Source: Muscardinus avellanarius (taxonomy: Eukaryota > Chordata > Mammalia > Rodentia > Gliridae). From it: a stretch of DNA of 64,000 nucleotides. The translations under genes and the position numbers were made by a program. The notes beneath the pieces were generated by a model, which saw only the letters and a program-made list of their open reading frames with translations, did no database searches and was not told where the DNA came from. Shown piece after piece: positions 22,884-35,227 of the stretch (its first letter is position 1; each line of letters opens with the position of its first letter). The stretch is from positions 127,265,235-127,329,234 of the forward strand of contig OY726559.1 in the NCBI GenBank assembly GCA_963383645.1, read 5' to 3'.

Positions 22884-24964
22884 ACGAAATAAGACCTCAC
22901 TTCAAGGCTCCCAAGTTCTCACTACAGAAAACCCTGTATTACTCCATGACAGAGACTGCCACAGACCAGAGTTACATGCATGCCTAGGAAAATAGACGCC
23001 TGGGAATACTCATGTTTGTGCGTGGCATTGTTTGGGAAGAAAGAAGTCAAAGGGTTATTCATTTCTATCGATGCTGCTAATCCTCTATGAAATGGTTTCC
23101 TGACATTCCCGGGACCCCTCAGAGGTGAGTTTTTGTTTGTTTAAGTCTAAAGGTTTGGCATGGTCCTCTTCCGGGCCTTTCTGCCAAGTGGCTTCCGTGC
23201 AGCACCACCCCTGAGCGATCTCCAGCCACTCCTTCCACAGAGACAATATCACAGCTTCCTGCTCATCACCGCTATTGAGCTGCCCTGGGCTGGCTTTTTC
23301 ACCAGAGTCATTCACAGCCCTGAGAGCTTCGAGAATTTCCCCACAATAACACACTTCGGGGGCCCCAGCCTCTCCTCTGTTCAGCAGCCCACTGCTGCGC
23401 TGAAGGCACCAGCAGGTAATTTCAGACTCTATGCTGAAGAGAAGAAAAGTGCCAAGTTCAAGCGAGCATTATGATGATGATTATTGCTGCTTCTGCAGGA
23501 AAATGGTCCCCTTGCGAGGGTCAGTTCATATTCAGCATCTCTGTGTGCGTCTTCCTTCTATCAAAAGGCTGTCTCTCTGATCTCACAAAGAAAAGAAGTG
23601 GAGAAGGAGGGGCTGGATTTAAATAGAAAATTAATACAGTCATGTCTCCAAGGAGAAGTCTTACTCATTATTTCCAGCCTACCACTCTGTCCACCGGTTT
23701 AGTCCCTGTGCAAACTGCAGGGCTCTTACCCAAGCCACTTTAACTTTCTTTTCCCAAGCTTCTTATTTATCAAATGAGCATGTAAATATTTATTCTACCT
23801 ACTTAATGGGGTAGCTGTATAGCAAGATGTGTAACAAGACAGTGCCATCGGAACTGTTCTTGGAGACATACAGAAAGCCCCCAAAAGATACTCGTCAACT
23901 TCCTCTTATGCCTATGGCTATAGCTTCATAGAAATCACATCTCTGTTCAAACGGAAGTAATCGTGTTTCAGCTGAACCAGCACTTCTTGGGCTGATCCCT
24001 GGGGATGAAGACATGAGCAGTTCACCAAGTCTCTGCTTCTCTGAGTATTTAGTCTACCGACAAATAATTGCCATAGAAAGAAACGCGGGGCCAGGGAGCA
24101 TGGCAGAGAATATGGTTAATCCTGCTGGGGAATTCAGGCAGAATCTACAGAGAAGGTAAGATTGAGCTGTCTCTCAAAGGGGGAAAAGATGAAATTTTAT
24201 TTTGGTTAAAATATTCACTAAGGAACTAAAGGCCACAAAAGGGATATTTAAGATGGAAGGGATCTGTGGGGTCAAATAAGAACTGTAAAATTGAGGTCAA
24301 GGTTTAAAAATCACCAGTTTGTTGTTACAGCAGTGATAGCAGGATGCCAAGAAAATGGATTCTCATATTATCAGCTTTAATTATGTTGCTACCAGTAGCC
24401 ACCCTCCCCACCCTCTGCAGGGCTCTATGCTCACCCATCAGAGACTAAGATCCTACCGCATGCATGTAGTTAAAGCACCAGGCACCCTTCAAAGGACAGG
24501 TGTTTGTATCATTTGCTTTTTAAGGGGCCTGCCCTCCACCAATATCCAAAGTATTTACAAAAGACATATATTTGTCCCAGAACAAATCATCACATTTATC
24601 AAACAAATCCAAGTTTATTAGGACTGATGTTGGAAATAATTTCCTAATTATGTAAATGAATAAAATCTGTTTTTAATTAATCTCTAGGCTTCACTTGCAT
24701 TGAAAGATAAATTCTGTTTTTATCTTCTTATGGGGTTATGATTTTCAACAACTACCATGAAGGGGAACACTGAAAATTGCTGGAGATGGCTGAACCAAGT
24801 CATTTAGCAAGGTCAGTGGTCTAGGGATAATAATTCTAGGAATCCCATGGAATGTAACAAAACTCTCGGTTCTTGATTCGGGAAGAACAACTTAAAACAG
24901 TCAGAATTAGTGAGAGAGTGACTCAATTTTAATTCAACCAGCTGTAGATATTACCTTCTGATTT
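22881..24964. other. gene-free; GC-rich repeat-poor block at 23100-23480
   Basis: 23100-23480 is less AT-rich than its surroundings, lacks repeats and has overlapping open frames on both strands (23085-23354 minus, 23160-23474 plus). Neither has a recognisable domain. It is a candidate exon or regulatory block only. The rest is AT-rich and unnamed. Confidence 0.35.
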
Positions 24965-25300
24965 AGCGTGTCTCTGTCCCATACAACACTGCGCTCCCTC
25001 GCTCTCTCTGGTACCACTGTTCTGACCACCATCAACATAGGTTATCAATGCCTATTTTCAGACTTCCTATACATAGAAGCACACACATGCATGCTCTGTA
25101 TTTGTCTTCTTTTGCCTTATATTATGACTATGAAGTTTATCTATGCTACTACATTAGCAGAGGATTTTCTTTTTCATTGCACTGTAACATTCCATTATAA
25201 TGATCATATCACAATCTATTTTTGTTGTTGATAGATTTCTCCATTTAGTTTACAGCTTTTATTCCAATGAATTTTTTACTTCAATTATTATTATGTATTT
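24965..25300. mobile_element. old LINE-1 relic
   Basis: CTATGAAGTTTATCTATGCTAC, TTTTCATTGCACTGTAACATTCC and GATCATATCACAATCTATTT echo the mammalian L1M block that usually reads 'tattccattgtatgaatataccacaattt'. Very diverged. Confidence 0.42.
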
Positions 25301-26029
25301 ATCTCTAGACATTTCCTCTAGTACTTCTTCAGAGAGTTCAGTTTATTTGTGATAGCCTCTTGTTCCTGGTCATATTTTCATTTTTCTCTTTCATTTCTTT
25401 AAATGTAACACTAAAATTTTTAACTGATGGTTATTCAGGTCATGCAAATACTACGCACTTGGGCCATGTTGGTTCATTGTACCATCCTCCACCCATCAAT
25501 ACCAGTTTGAATCAAGAGAGACTTTACTGCTTGCCTCTGTGGAGTAGATGTTTTTTATTGTTTACCAATTTCCCGAGGATGTTGCCCATTATCAGTCCCA
25601 GCTATACTTAGGATTCTGTAACTGAATAACTTCTTATCTGACTCATTTATTATTATGTAGGTATAATTATCAAAGCCAGGGCTCCTGGCCACCTGGAAAT
25701 TATTGGTAGCTGGATATAAAGCAGTCAGAAAGTTTGGTTCTTGTCTTCCTGAACTCTGCTACTCTTGCTTAACTGTGGAGAATTTCCCTTACTTTTGTTC
25801 ATCTTTTTATTTTAAAATTATTATATATTCAATATTGTGTTTAGTCTAGTTAGACAGTTTAGATGCTTTGGCAAGCATAGTTAAGAAATTAATCCACCAG
25901 ACATAGTAGTCCATCAAAGCTTTCTTTCCAATCTTCAGTTTTCAACATGTCAAATAGAATGTCTTTCAACATTTTTTCAAAATATCACTGAAGCATTACA
26001 GCTCGGAACTGCTCCCCTTCCCTCTTTTC
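25301..26029. other. gene-free, AT-rich, no confident repeat
   Basis: Possibly continues the old LINE-1 relic, but no diagnostic block is intact. Confidence 0.35.
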
Positions 26030-26190
26030 TAGGTTCTTCTTGCCATTTTTATCACGCAGTATTATTTTGGCCCCCAGACCTGCTCCTTTCACTGAATTCC
26101 ACCAGATACTGAGCTCTCAGAGGTCAGGACCCTGTGTGTACCTGGCAATGAACCCAGATTCACAGATGCTCCTTGAAATGAACTGGGCTG
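26030..26190 (+). mobile_element. LINE-2 3' end-like relic
   Basis: AGATACTGAGCTCTCAGAGG, CAGGACCCTGTGTGTACCTGG and GATGCTCCTTGAAATGAACTGG resemble the LINE-2 end ('...gagggcaggaccctgtctg... gtgctcaataaatgaactg'). Confidence 0.48.
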
Positions 26191-26241
26191 ACAGTCTAAC
26201 AACACTAACCCTGGAACCTGGACACCCTCAAGAGTATTTGT

Positions 26242-26412
26242 GCAGCCAGGGGAATTGGCACACATTTGCAAGGAAGATTGCAGATTTGAGGCCAGCCTCA
26301 GCATCTTAACAAAACTCTCTGAAACTTTGGATGATCCTGTCTCAGAACAAAAAAATAGAAAGAGCTGAGTATAACTTGGAGATATCATGCCCCTGGGCAA
26401 TCCCTACACCCA
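26242..26412 (+). repeat. B1-dID SINE, type I, 5' truncated and diverged
   Basis: GCCAGGGGAATTGGCACACA, GAGGCCAGCCTCAGCATC, CTCAGAACAAAAAAATAGAA and ATCATGCCCCTGGGCAATCC preserve left arm, linker and right arm. Internal deletions make it shorter than usual. Confidence 0.8.
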
Positions 26413-28032
26413 AGAGGAGAGAGAGAAAAAACAGTATTTGTCCAAACTGTCAGATAACCACACACACAAAAGAGGCCTCTCCACACAAGGTCTATGGAAT
26501 CTAAACTGAAGTCAGAAAAGGTCAGAATTCTGAATTTGATGACACACAGCAGGAGCAAGGCAGGGCCCTGGCAGGCAGCATTACTTTGTTTCCTTGGAAT
26601 CCGATCATGACATTCTGCTCTGAGACCTGGGTTCCAGGGTATTGAAATTATTATCATACTGGTGCTTAAGATATTTACAAAGCAATAAAAAATTTTCTGT
26701 TTTGATGGATTTATTATAATATTGACATTTATATTGAAATGGCAGGAGGAAGAAGTAACACTTCCAAAAAACCTACTTTCACCAGACTCTTAGCTGTATT
26801 TTCCCAGGACAGCCAGCAATGAGTAATGGGTAGTAATATTACATGCCCATGACTTGATACCAGATACCAAGGTCCTCTGATACTCTACAGAATTTTCTTT
26901 ATGAAATAAAATGTATGATAATAGTTGAGCAAAAATTAAACTATAGAAACTATTGATATGGTAACTTAATTGTCTTTGTGAATCTATGGACTGATACCAC
27001 CATCATCAGATTTCAAGGATATGCAAAATCAACACTGGGGCCCTTTGGAATGAGAATGATTAGAGGGCTGCAGACACCTGACCAGTCATTTTATGTGCTG
27101 TATAAATTATAATGGATGTAGCAGCCATTGCTCCAGGATATGCCAGCCCTGGGGCACAGTTAAGATGGAAGATAATATAAACCAGTCACTCAACAGCTAC
27201 TAGAATGCTGTCTCTGAGGACTCCCTCTTCCATATTCAAAGACTGGACATAGAGGCAAGGAGGGAAACAACTTGAGAGTGTGTAGCTTCTGATTATCATG
27301 TCACCTTCTGATACTATCTGGTACCTTAGTAGTACCAAGAGGATGTGTAACTGCTCCCAAGTCAACGGGTACCCAGTGCCACTCCACAAAAGATGCCAGT
27401 CTCCAGCATCCTCCCAACCCATAGAGCTGCTCTGTGCAGCCTCTGTGACTACTTCCCAAAGCCTTGGTAGTAGGTACTTACAGTAACACAGCCAAGGTTT
27501 TTATGTGTCCTATATCTACTCCATTTAGAAATCACCTTTCACGCTGACTCTTGGCTAGGCCACTGAGTTACTTCTTCAGCCACAGAGACAATAACAAATA
27601 TAAAAAGTATAGAGACTTCAAAGGGCATTTACAAACTAATGTTTGTCCATGCATGCTCTCATAGCTTTTGGAACTCTTCTGACAACATAAGAGCAAGTCC
27701 AGGTTAGCAGCCTTAGAAAATGGAAAATTAAAGAAATAGAAATGAGTCATCCCAGATGAACATCCCACTAGACCCTCTATCCCCAGCAGATCATGCAGCT
27801 GACTTCACACATAAGAGTCAACACAGCCAAGACTGAAAGAAGAATCTCAGAGCTGAGCCCCGCCCAGTTTTCCAACCCATACAATCATAGCTTCATGTCA
27901 CTAATAGTTCTATGTCACTAGGTATTCAAGAGATTTCTTAAAGCTAATTTATACAGCCTTCCACAAAGATATGAAAAGGTAAAATTTTTTCATGGAATGG
28001 CTGGCAAAAGAGTTAAGAGTCTGCATAAATTA
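26413..28032. other. gene-free, no recognised repeat
   Basis: AT-rich unique-looking sequence. Several 60-80 codon frames on both strands are judged chance. Confidence 0.4.
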
Positions 28033-28043
28033 AAACTATAGAT

Positions 28044-28245
28044 TTTTTTTTTTTTTTTTTTTTTGGTGGTACTGGGGTTCCTGGAAGCCCTTCTATCTCC
28101 GGGCTACACTCCCAGACCTATTTTTACATTTTTATTTGGAAACAGGGTCTCCTAAGCCAGCGCGGCTGGCTTCGAACCTGCGTGATCCTCCTGTCTCTGC
28201 CTCCCAAGCGCGGGGATTACAAGCGTGCGCCACCATGCCCGGCGG
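28044..28245 (-). repeat. B1-dID SINE, type II, young, perfect TSD
   Basis: Reverse copy with a pure T tail, GGTGGTACTGGGGTTCCTGG, GCCAGCGCGGCTGGCTTCGA and GCGCGGGGATTACAAGCGTG. AAACTATAGAT is repeated exactly at 28033-28043 and 28246-28256. It is rich in intact CpG, so it is among the youngest insertions here. Confidence 0.97.
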
Positions 28246-28639
28246 AAACTATAGATGTTAACAAGAGTTTATAGAGCCTTTAAGAGGCACAAATCCCAAG
28301 AGTTTGGTTCTCATTTTCTGGTATAATTTGAAGATATTGTTACAGAGCCCATTTATCCCAGATATCTCTCTTACCAGTGAACCATGGTATCAACTGCCAT
28401 CGAATCATGTGGAGATTTCCAGCCCATGTCGTGTAAAGAAAGCCAGTTCTGATTCTCAGAAACTCTGTGATCAGAGGCTGATATCGGCACTGGACTCCTT
28501 AGATTCATCTTTATGAATCAAGGAGATAATGCTGTCTAGTTCACAGAGCAATTGTTTCAAAGATTATTTGGTGCAATGCTTAATACAGATAAGTGCTCAA
28601 AATATTAGCCTGTCTTATTAGGTCAAGAGTTAAAATCAA

Positions 28640-28840
28640 AATAATTAGGTATCATTTATTGAGTGCTTCCCCTCACTATGATACATGCCTCCGTCCACAC
28701 TGCACCACTCGATCCTCATAAGATCATTGTGAAGTGGTTGTTATGTGCCCATCTTAGAAGCAAGGAAACCGAGGCACAAAGAAGTAACTTGCCCAGGTGG
28801 AATGACATGGCTCTCAGTTCCCGCACTCTTGTGGGCTTCC
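28640..28840 (-). repeat. MIR relic
   Basis: CATTTATTGAGTGCTTCCCC, CGATCCTCATAAGATCATTG, CATCTTAGAAGCAAGGAAACC and CAAAGAAGTAACTTGCCCAG are the reverse-oriented MIR landmarks in order. Confidence 0.72.
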
Positions 28841-28961
28841 AGCCCACCCTTGCTTAGTGGCTGAGAGCTAAATTCTAATCTGAAAAATCTAGGAATTAAA
28901 GTCTCACTCTTTGGAGTAGCGATCATGAAGTGGCACACATCCTATAGAGGAGCAAACAAGA

Positions 28962-29195
28962 CAACCTAAATGAGGGGATGGGAGGGGGGAAGAAGGAAAT
29001 TCTCTAAAGCACAAAATGTACTTAAACATATAAAAGTCAACCACTAAGCCAAGCAGGGGAAGGCGGGATGGGGAGGGAATGGGGAGGGAATTGGGTAGGG
29101 GCTAAATGGGTGATGTGTACATGTATGTCCACACAAATTTTTTACCCCAATATGATGTATGAATATAATGCACCAATAAAAAAATTTTAAGAATA
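28962..29195 (+). mobile_element. LINE-1 3' UTR end, G-rich
   Basis: AAAAGTCAACCACTAAGCC, then a G/A-rich tract, then GATGTGTACATGTATGTCC, then TATGATGTATGAATATAATG and CACCAATAAAAAAA. The same 3' end recurs at 38755, 40431, 61388 and 63566. A G-rich polypurine tract before an A tail is typical of mammalian L1 3' UTRs. 5' truncated. Confidence 0.82.
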
Positions 29196-29208
29196 AATTT
29201 TAAAATGT

Positions 29209-29445
29209 GGCACCAGTCAGATACAGTGGCACACACCTGTAATGCCAGTACTTGGGAGGCTGCAGGGTCACAGGTTAAAGGAGGATCTCAGGTTCAGCCT
29301 CAGTAACATAGTGAGGTGTGACTCTGTTTCTAAATAAATGAATGAATAAAAACAAGTGAATAAATGAGTGAGTGAACGGATGGGCCGGCGGTGTAGCTCC
29401 AAGGTAGAATTCACCTGCGTTCAATTTCTAGTACAAGAACAAAAC
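29209..29445 (+). repeat. B1-dID SINE, type I, with internal (TGAA)n expansion
   Basis: CAGATACAGTGGCACACACC left arm, linker expanded into TGAATGAATAAA...GAGTGAGTGAACGG, right arm GTAGCTCCAAGGTAGAATTC. A rearranged patch in the left arm (GGTCACAGGTTAAAGGAGG) suggests a small internal duplication. Confidence 0.87.
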
Positions 29446-29629
29446 AGAAACAAAGACATGGCCCACTACTGGGCTTCCATCATTCTGAGAGGTTTTTAGA
29501 ACATCAGCTTGACGGGGCATCCAGCCTGTAATGTTTCCCCCACAATCCTCTCCAGCTTCCCATTTGAAATCCTTATCATTCTACTTTCCGCTCAAGTGTC
29601 CTCAGGTTTTTCCCCCTAATGGATAAAGG

Positions 29630-29825
29630 TATGAATCCCAGAGTCAGACCACCTGTGTTGAAATGACCACTTCTGCTACCTACGCATTGTGTGACTTTGG
29701 GAAGGCAATGCCTCTCTAAATCTTGGTGTCCACATCTGTCAAATGTAGGATGTAATGCCACTTCACAGGGATGGGGAGTGAGGGACCGAGCCCAGTGCCT
29801 TCAAATGACTTAGCACTCAATCTTC
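29630..29825 (+). repeat. MIR relic, near full-length
   Basis: AATCCCAGAGTCAGACCACC, TGTGTGACTTTGGGAAGGC, CACATCTGTCAAATGTAGGATG and CCCAGTGCCTTCAAATGACT follow the MIR consensus order closely. Confidence 0.8.
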
Positions 29826-31192
29826 TCTATGAGCTGTTTTTATCCACAGCTATGTTCCCATAGCACTTTAATTTTGCATATTTACATGCCTTGTATTTAA
29901 TTATATAGTAGACTTTGCAATCCCTGAGGTCTGAGACCATATTTCACGGTCTCTCTAGTTCTTACCTAGCCTCACAGTAAACATTTGTGATGTAACATTG
30001 TTAAAATGCATTTAATAAAACCATGAATCCTGAGCTTAGGCATTTAACTTCCCTGTTGGAATGCCAGTCTGCTCAGTCATACTCCAAACTTTAATGTGTC
30101 AGACTGCATCAGTAATTTTCAACGAGTGGTTTTCAGTGTTTTACAAGGCCACTCTTAAACAAATTTATACGTAGATCTGAAAACATGAAACAGATTACCT
30201 GCAGAGCTGCTGCAGCGGAGAAGGGCTGTGAGATGCAGATCCCAGTTTCTCCGGCACCTCTGAGAATGCCTGCAGCATTTGAATGCCCAGCTGTATGTGC
30301 TGTTTTGTATTTGAGACTCCTCTTTAAAGTAGCAACCATTTCCCTGGCTCCTCACCGCTCAGGTGAAATCAATCCAAACAGTTACCTGTAAAGGATGAAA
30401 GAAAGACACTATTTATAAAAGAAAACTTAAGCTCCCAAAATCCCAGAAAAATCTTCAGAGATAAAAGATGAGTATTGCTCATTTGACAGACCTAACAAAA
30501 GTTATCATGGTCTATCAAGGACTGTGGCTTCTTGAATTCAACCTTTTCAATTGCCCTCCTGATCCCTGGACAAGGGAGACCATTGGACCCTGTTTTGTAA
30601 TACAGGCCCAAAGTCTTGCATGGACTCAGTAAAGTTTGGGTACCAGGAGGAACTGGAAAAGATGTCTAGTAATGGGGGTACAAGAGCTATCTGAAAATTT
30701 CAACAATAACAAAAACAAAGAGCAGTGTTCAGGCTGAGACACCACCCATCACTACAGGCAGGGACGGCATCTTTAAGAGAGCTTGCTGACCAGAACTCTA
30801 ATTGACAGGGGTTTATGTCTTCGTTAAATAAAAGAAAATGTTGCTTCGTAAGGTGAACCTGTTTCATACATAGTCTTTCTTAAACATAGCATCTGTTGAA
30901 AAATCATAATAGAAAACATTTCTGAAGTGCTCAGTGCATGTCAGTGATTATGCGCCTACCTCATCCATCCTGCAAAGCAAACCTTACCTCTCGACAGGCA
31001 AGCAAACTAAGGAAGAAAAGGCTTATAAACTGACTCCTGATGTTTCCACAGTGAGCAAATGGTGGCACAGGATTTTAAACTGTGCCTCCTCTATTCTTGT
31101 GCTTCACACGGTACTCTCCATTGGGTCCCCCGTCCTCTGTCTGATTCCCCAGCCTAGTCTAGAAGGGACAGTTGAATAAACTTACTTTTTGA
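29826..31192. other. gene-free; repeat-poor block at 30180-30400
   Basis: No gene. 30180-30400 has overlapping open frames on both strands (30133-30355 minus, 30185-30391 plus) and CAGCTG/CAGGTG E-box words. Neither frame is recognisable. It could be conserved non-coding DNA. Confidence 0.35.
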
Positions 31193-31372
31193 TGCTGGTT
31201 CTCACAGTGCATAGACATCACCTGAGGAGATACTAAATTGCGGAAAGGTTCTTTCCTCTAGAGATTCTGCTCCAGTGGAATCTGGAGTGAGGCCTGGGAA
31301 TCTGCATTTTAGTAGCACAAGAAATGATTCTGGTGCAAGTGAACTTCAATCCCTACTTTGGAAACACTGCCT
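31193..31372 (+). mobile_element. MER5A-like DNA transposon (hAT-Charlie)
   Basis: CTGGTTCTCACAGTGCATAG, CATCACCTGAGGAGATACT, GAGATTCTGCTCCAGTGG, GAGGCCTGGGAATCTGCATT and CTACTTTGGAAACACTGCC reproduce the MER5A order from end to end. This is a short non-autonomous element, long inactive. Confidence 0.85.
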
Positions 31373-32247
31373 CTGGAATATAATCAATGTTATCAATAAA
31401 GAGGTATTTGGGGAGCTTTAGGCTTGGCTTTTGTTTTGCTGTCTGAAAAGTTTCCAAACCAAAGTTGCTTCTTAGAGTTAATAAGGATGGAATGTGGCTG
31501 GTATAGAGGGCAATCCTCAATTTGTTCCGGTCCTCTATCACCCCAGCCAGGAAGATATCACTAATCCTCCGGGCTAGCTGTCCCAAGCCAGTGCTTGAAT
31601 AGGAAGAAAAAGAAAGGGCACCCTGTCTTCCCTTCTTGAAACATAAAAGGTAAAGGCTGTAAGGAGAATGCTGGTGGTGACAGATGTAAGAAGTTTATTA
31701 TATATCGCAGCGATCCAGATTAGGAAAAGCTTTCTAAATCCAATTTTTCTGCTTAAAGCAGAAAGCAAATAAGGCCATCCTGGCGTGCCACCGGGCTCAA
31801 AGAACTCATTGACAGGACGTCTGTAGGCTGCATGGAAACATGACCACGGTGCAGAATGGACAGAGTTCTGAGGATGTAATCATGGTCCTCATCTTTTGCA
31901 CTTATAAGGAATCTGATGAGGGTGAAGCAACGTAGGAAGCTGTTCTGCTGAGGGTAAAGTGACCTGAGACTAGGGAATCTAAATTGGATGGGGAGGGTTC
32001 CAGCATGCAGGATAGAAGAAACCCTTTCTCTGAAGTGCTAACAAATATCACTAGTATGCCCTGTTTTCCTACTTCCTCCCCAAATTTGACATTCATTTGG
32101 GTGTGAGGTGTCAAAGTGGTATCAAGATTAAGTGGAGAGCTCAAACAAATGCTTTTATAAACTCCCATCTCCCAGAAAATCAAGTTAATCATATTGTCTT
32201 CCTGGCTAATAATGTAGCTCTTTCTTCAAGTTTGAAACTAAAGTCAG
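31373..32247. other. gene-free, no recognised repeat
   Basis: Unique-looking sequence. Minus-strand frames of 60-96 codons have no recognisable domain. Confidence 0.4.
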
Positions 32248-32248
32248 A

Positions 32249-32472
32249 GCTGGGCATGGTGGCACACTCTCATAATCCCAGTACTTGGGAGGCTGAGACA
32301 GGAGAATCGCAGGTACGAGGCCAGCCTCAGCAAACTCACGAGGCCCTATGCAACTTAGTGAGACCGTGTTTAAAATAAAAAATAAAAGTAGGCTGGAAGT
32401 GCAGCTCAAGTTAGTATGCCCCTGGGTTCAATCCTCAGTACCACAAAAAAAAGAGAAGAAGAAAAAGAAAAT
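32249..32472 (+). repeat. B1-dID SINE, type I
   Basis: GAGCTGGGCATGGTGGCACA, CGAGGCCAGCCTCAGCAAAC, AATAAAAAATAAAAGTAGGC linker, ATGCCCCTGGGTTCAATCC and an AAAAAAAAGAGAAGAAG tail. Confidence 0.92.
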
Positions 32473-33970
32473 AAATTCAGGAAGATTCTGTAGAGATGAC
32501 CAAGTAGTGGATATACAAGGCAGCTTTTCTCCCACTATTCCTCAACGTTTCTGTTATATCCCATGAAAGACATGTAGCCACAATGTGAAGAAAGATATGA
32601 CACAGCTGTGGGCATTTATGAAATGATGGGTCAAGGTGAGGAGGTAGAAGGACAAGAGGCAGATAGGGTCGGAGGGCCACAGTAAGACGATCAACCCTCC
32701 CGAGTGTCCACAAGACCAAATCTCCTGAGAGTCAAAAAGATGTCTGCAAGACTCTAAATGTTCCAGGCCATAAGCAGGTACTATCAAAATCCCAGGAAAC
32801 TGCCTCAGCCACAAAAGATAATTAAGTTCCTTGAACTGGGACTGACCCTTAAGATGAGACACTGACTAAATGGACCCTTCAAAAGTAAAACCGACATGGA
32901 TTGAATCATGCTGGGACCCCAAACCAAAAGAGGGAAACTCAAAGGATACAAACCCCTAGAAAACCCAGCCCTGGATGGTTCCCCACTCGAACCCCTCCTT
33001 TTGGGCGCTCTTCTGTCTCACAGACCATATGGACTTGGGAGAAGGGGACATGCAGTTGACAGTGCTCAGCCCGGGCCACACTCAGGTAGCAGCCAGAAGA
33101 CACCAAAGCCCTCACCACCCTAAGGATGATCTGCCCTTTTTACTCTCCCACTTTCTTTATAAGAAACTCCCTGCTACCCCTCCTGGTGTCTATGGGTGTC
33201 CTTCCTTGAACTCCATCAGGCATGAACCTGGTAAGGAAGCCATTGGTTTCAAAGGGCTGAGAATCAGCCTCTGTCAGAGGCACCTCTTAGAGTCTCATGT
33301 ATTTATTTTCCCCAAGTCCAATCACCAACTCGGTTACTATCTCTAAGTGTCTATGTTTCTATGCTAGAAGCTCAAATATTCTTTGTATGTGTCGTTTCTC
33401 AAATCAGAAGACTTTTCAGACTCAGCAGAAGCTTCCTCTGGATATGTGGACCATGCATCTTGAAAGGGCATCAGCTTCCTCCTGCCATCTTCCTCTCAAC
33501 TAAGTTCAGAATTACTCTTGCAAGGGGTATTTTTTCTTCAACCTGAATGCTTTGAGTGGCCTGGAGCTCTGCCATCCAAAATTATTGCCACTAGCTATGT
33601 GCAGCTATCCAAATTTAAATTTATATTAATTAAAATCTAATTTAATTTAAAATTAATGTCCTCAGTCACATGACATTTTAAGTGCTTAAGGGTTTCATGT
33701 GGAGAAGAAGAAGGCTTGATATGTGGCTATTTCTTTGAATATCAGTTTCTGTATCTTACACAGAGCTTCCAACAGCTCCATGTTGGGACAGCAAAGGGAG
33801 GTTAATAACCTTTATGGTCTGTTAAAGTCACTATGAGGAGAAGCCCCAGGAAGTGGGGTCCATTTTCAGTGGAAAACAAGTGGCTGTTACTGATTGTGAT
33901 AATATTGTATTTTGGATCTCAATGTATTGCACCTTTTTATGGTAAGACACCAACTTTATAAGAAATAAAG
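32473..33970. other. gene-free; possible LTR-like block at 32900-33350
   Basis: 32900-33350 is pyrimidine-rich. It begins TGCTGGGACCCCAAACC and includes a TATA-like TTCTTTATAAGAAACTCCC, reminiscent of an LTR promoter region. Overlapping frames (123 codons at 32975-33346) have no domains. I cannot assign it to a family. Confidence 0.3.
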
Positions 33971-33975
33971 ATATT

Positions 33976-34246
33976 TTGGCTGGGTGCAATGGCACACACT
34001 CTAATCCTAGTACCTGGGAGGTTGAGACAGGATCACAGGTTCAAGGCCAGTCTCAGCAACTTAGTGAGACTCTTAGCAACCTAGTGAGACTCTGCTTCAA
34101 AATAAAAAATAAATTAGGACTAAGGGTCCTAGGACCCTTAGTTAGGACTAGCTCAGAGGTAGATTAATTAGGACTTAATTAGGACTAGCTCAGAGGTAGA
34201 TGCCCCTGGGTTCAATCCCCAGCACCACACCCATACACACAAGGAT
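33976..34246 (+). repeat. B1-dID SINE with scrambled right arm
   Basis: Left arm TGGCTGGGTGCAATGGCACA and an otherwise normal type I end (GATGCCCCTGGGTTCAATCC). Between them, TTAGGACTAGCTCAGAGGTAGA occurs twice (about 34143-34164 and 34181-34202). A 24-bp perfect palindrome lies at 34119-34142. The A-box region of the tRNA-like arm has been duplicated and an inverted patch added. Confidence 0.9.
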
Positions 34247-35217
34247 ATGTTAATTCATCTATTTAGCAGTTATGAAGAATGTTTTAAGAGGTAGAATCAC
34301 TGTGAAAAATAGAACAAACCTGAAGTCGTATAGCACACTATATATATGTTTTTAAGTAAACAGATGACCTGAGGAAGAAACAAAAGAGAGCTATGTCTGG
34401 CTAATGGTGCCTCTATTGGGCAGAGCAGATACAGTACCATGATGGTACATGCTACATCTTCTCAGAAACTTCTATCAGACAGAACTTGCTTGGAACTGAA
34501 TATACATTTTCTTCTACAAGATAGAAACAAAAGGTGCCCAGGCAGAACATGAAAGTGGTGATAGAAATCTTTACTTCCTGGCTATCATTTCTCCTAAGTT
34601 GAGAATGCACAAAGATGAAAAGAAGTTATTTAAATGTTATTTAAAGTTATTTAAACCAAAAAAACATTTTTTTTAATCCCGCAAAAGGTAGTAATAGGTA
34701 GATCCTGTAGCATCCAGGAGAAATTCTGTCTCTGAAATGTTTTTTGTCACCCAAAACTATATCCATTTTAGGAAAAACAACTGCTTCATATTTTCAATAA
34801 GATATCACCAGACATGTCTTATTGAAGCCAAACAGACTGCTCCAATATGAAACTGCAGCAGCCAAATGGTAATTTCCTTTTGATTAATGAAGCAGAGATC
34901 AAACCTGAGAAACACTTCTAAAATTTAGAGGAAGTGAATGAACAGATGAAAGAGTACTCCTTGGAGAGGCCCAAGGAAGAAAACAGGAACAGGTTATTCC
35001 ACACGTGTGGACACACACAGCGTGTGCACCATAATTCTTGATGAAATGTGCGTCGGCTGTCAATCCTGATTAATCTATAAAAAAGAGCGTTCCCTTATCA
35101 AAAACCTTCACTTATGAAATAAGACAACAAAACAATTATGGGGTAAGTGAAGAGGTCAATAATTCGAAAGAGTAAACCAAGCTCAAATTTTTGAGGCAAA
35201 TAGTCCTCATTGAAATA
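34247..35217. other. gene-free, no recognised repeat
   Basis: AT-rich unique-looking sequence. 34830-35070 (GATTAATGAAGCAGAG, CTGTCAATCCTGATTAATC) contains homeodomain-type TAAT words and no repeat, so it might be conserved non-coding DNA; inference only. Confidence 0.35.
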
Positions 35218-35227
35218 CACTGAATTT

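Noticed and set aside
32975..33346. 123-codon plus-strand frame
   Set aside because: No recognisable domain. Another frame over the same bases is also open, and composition does not suggest coding.
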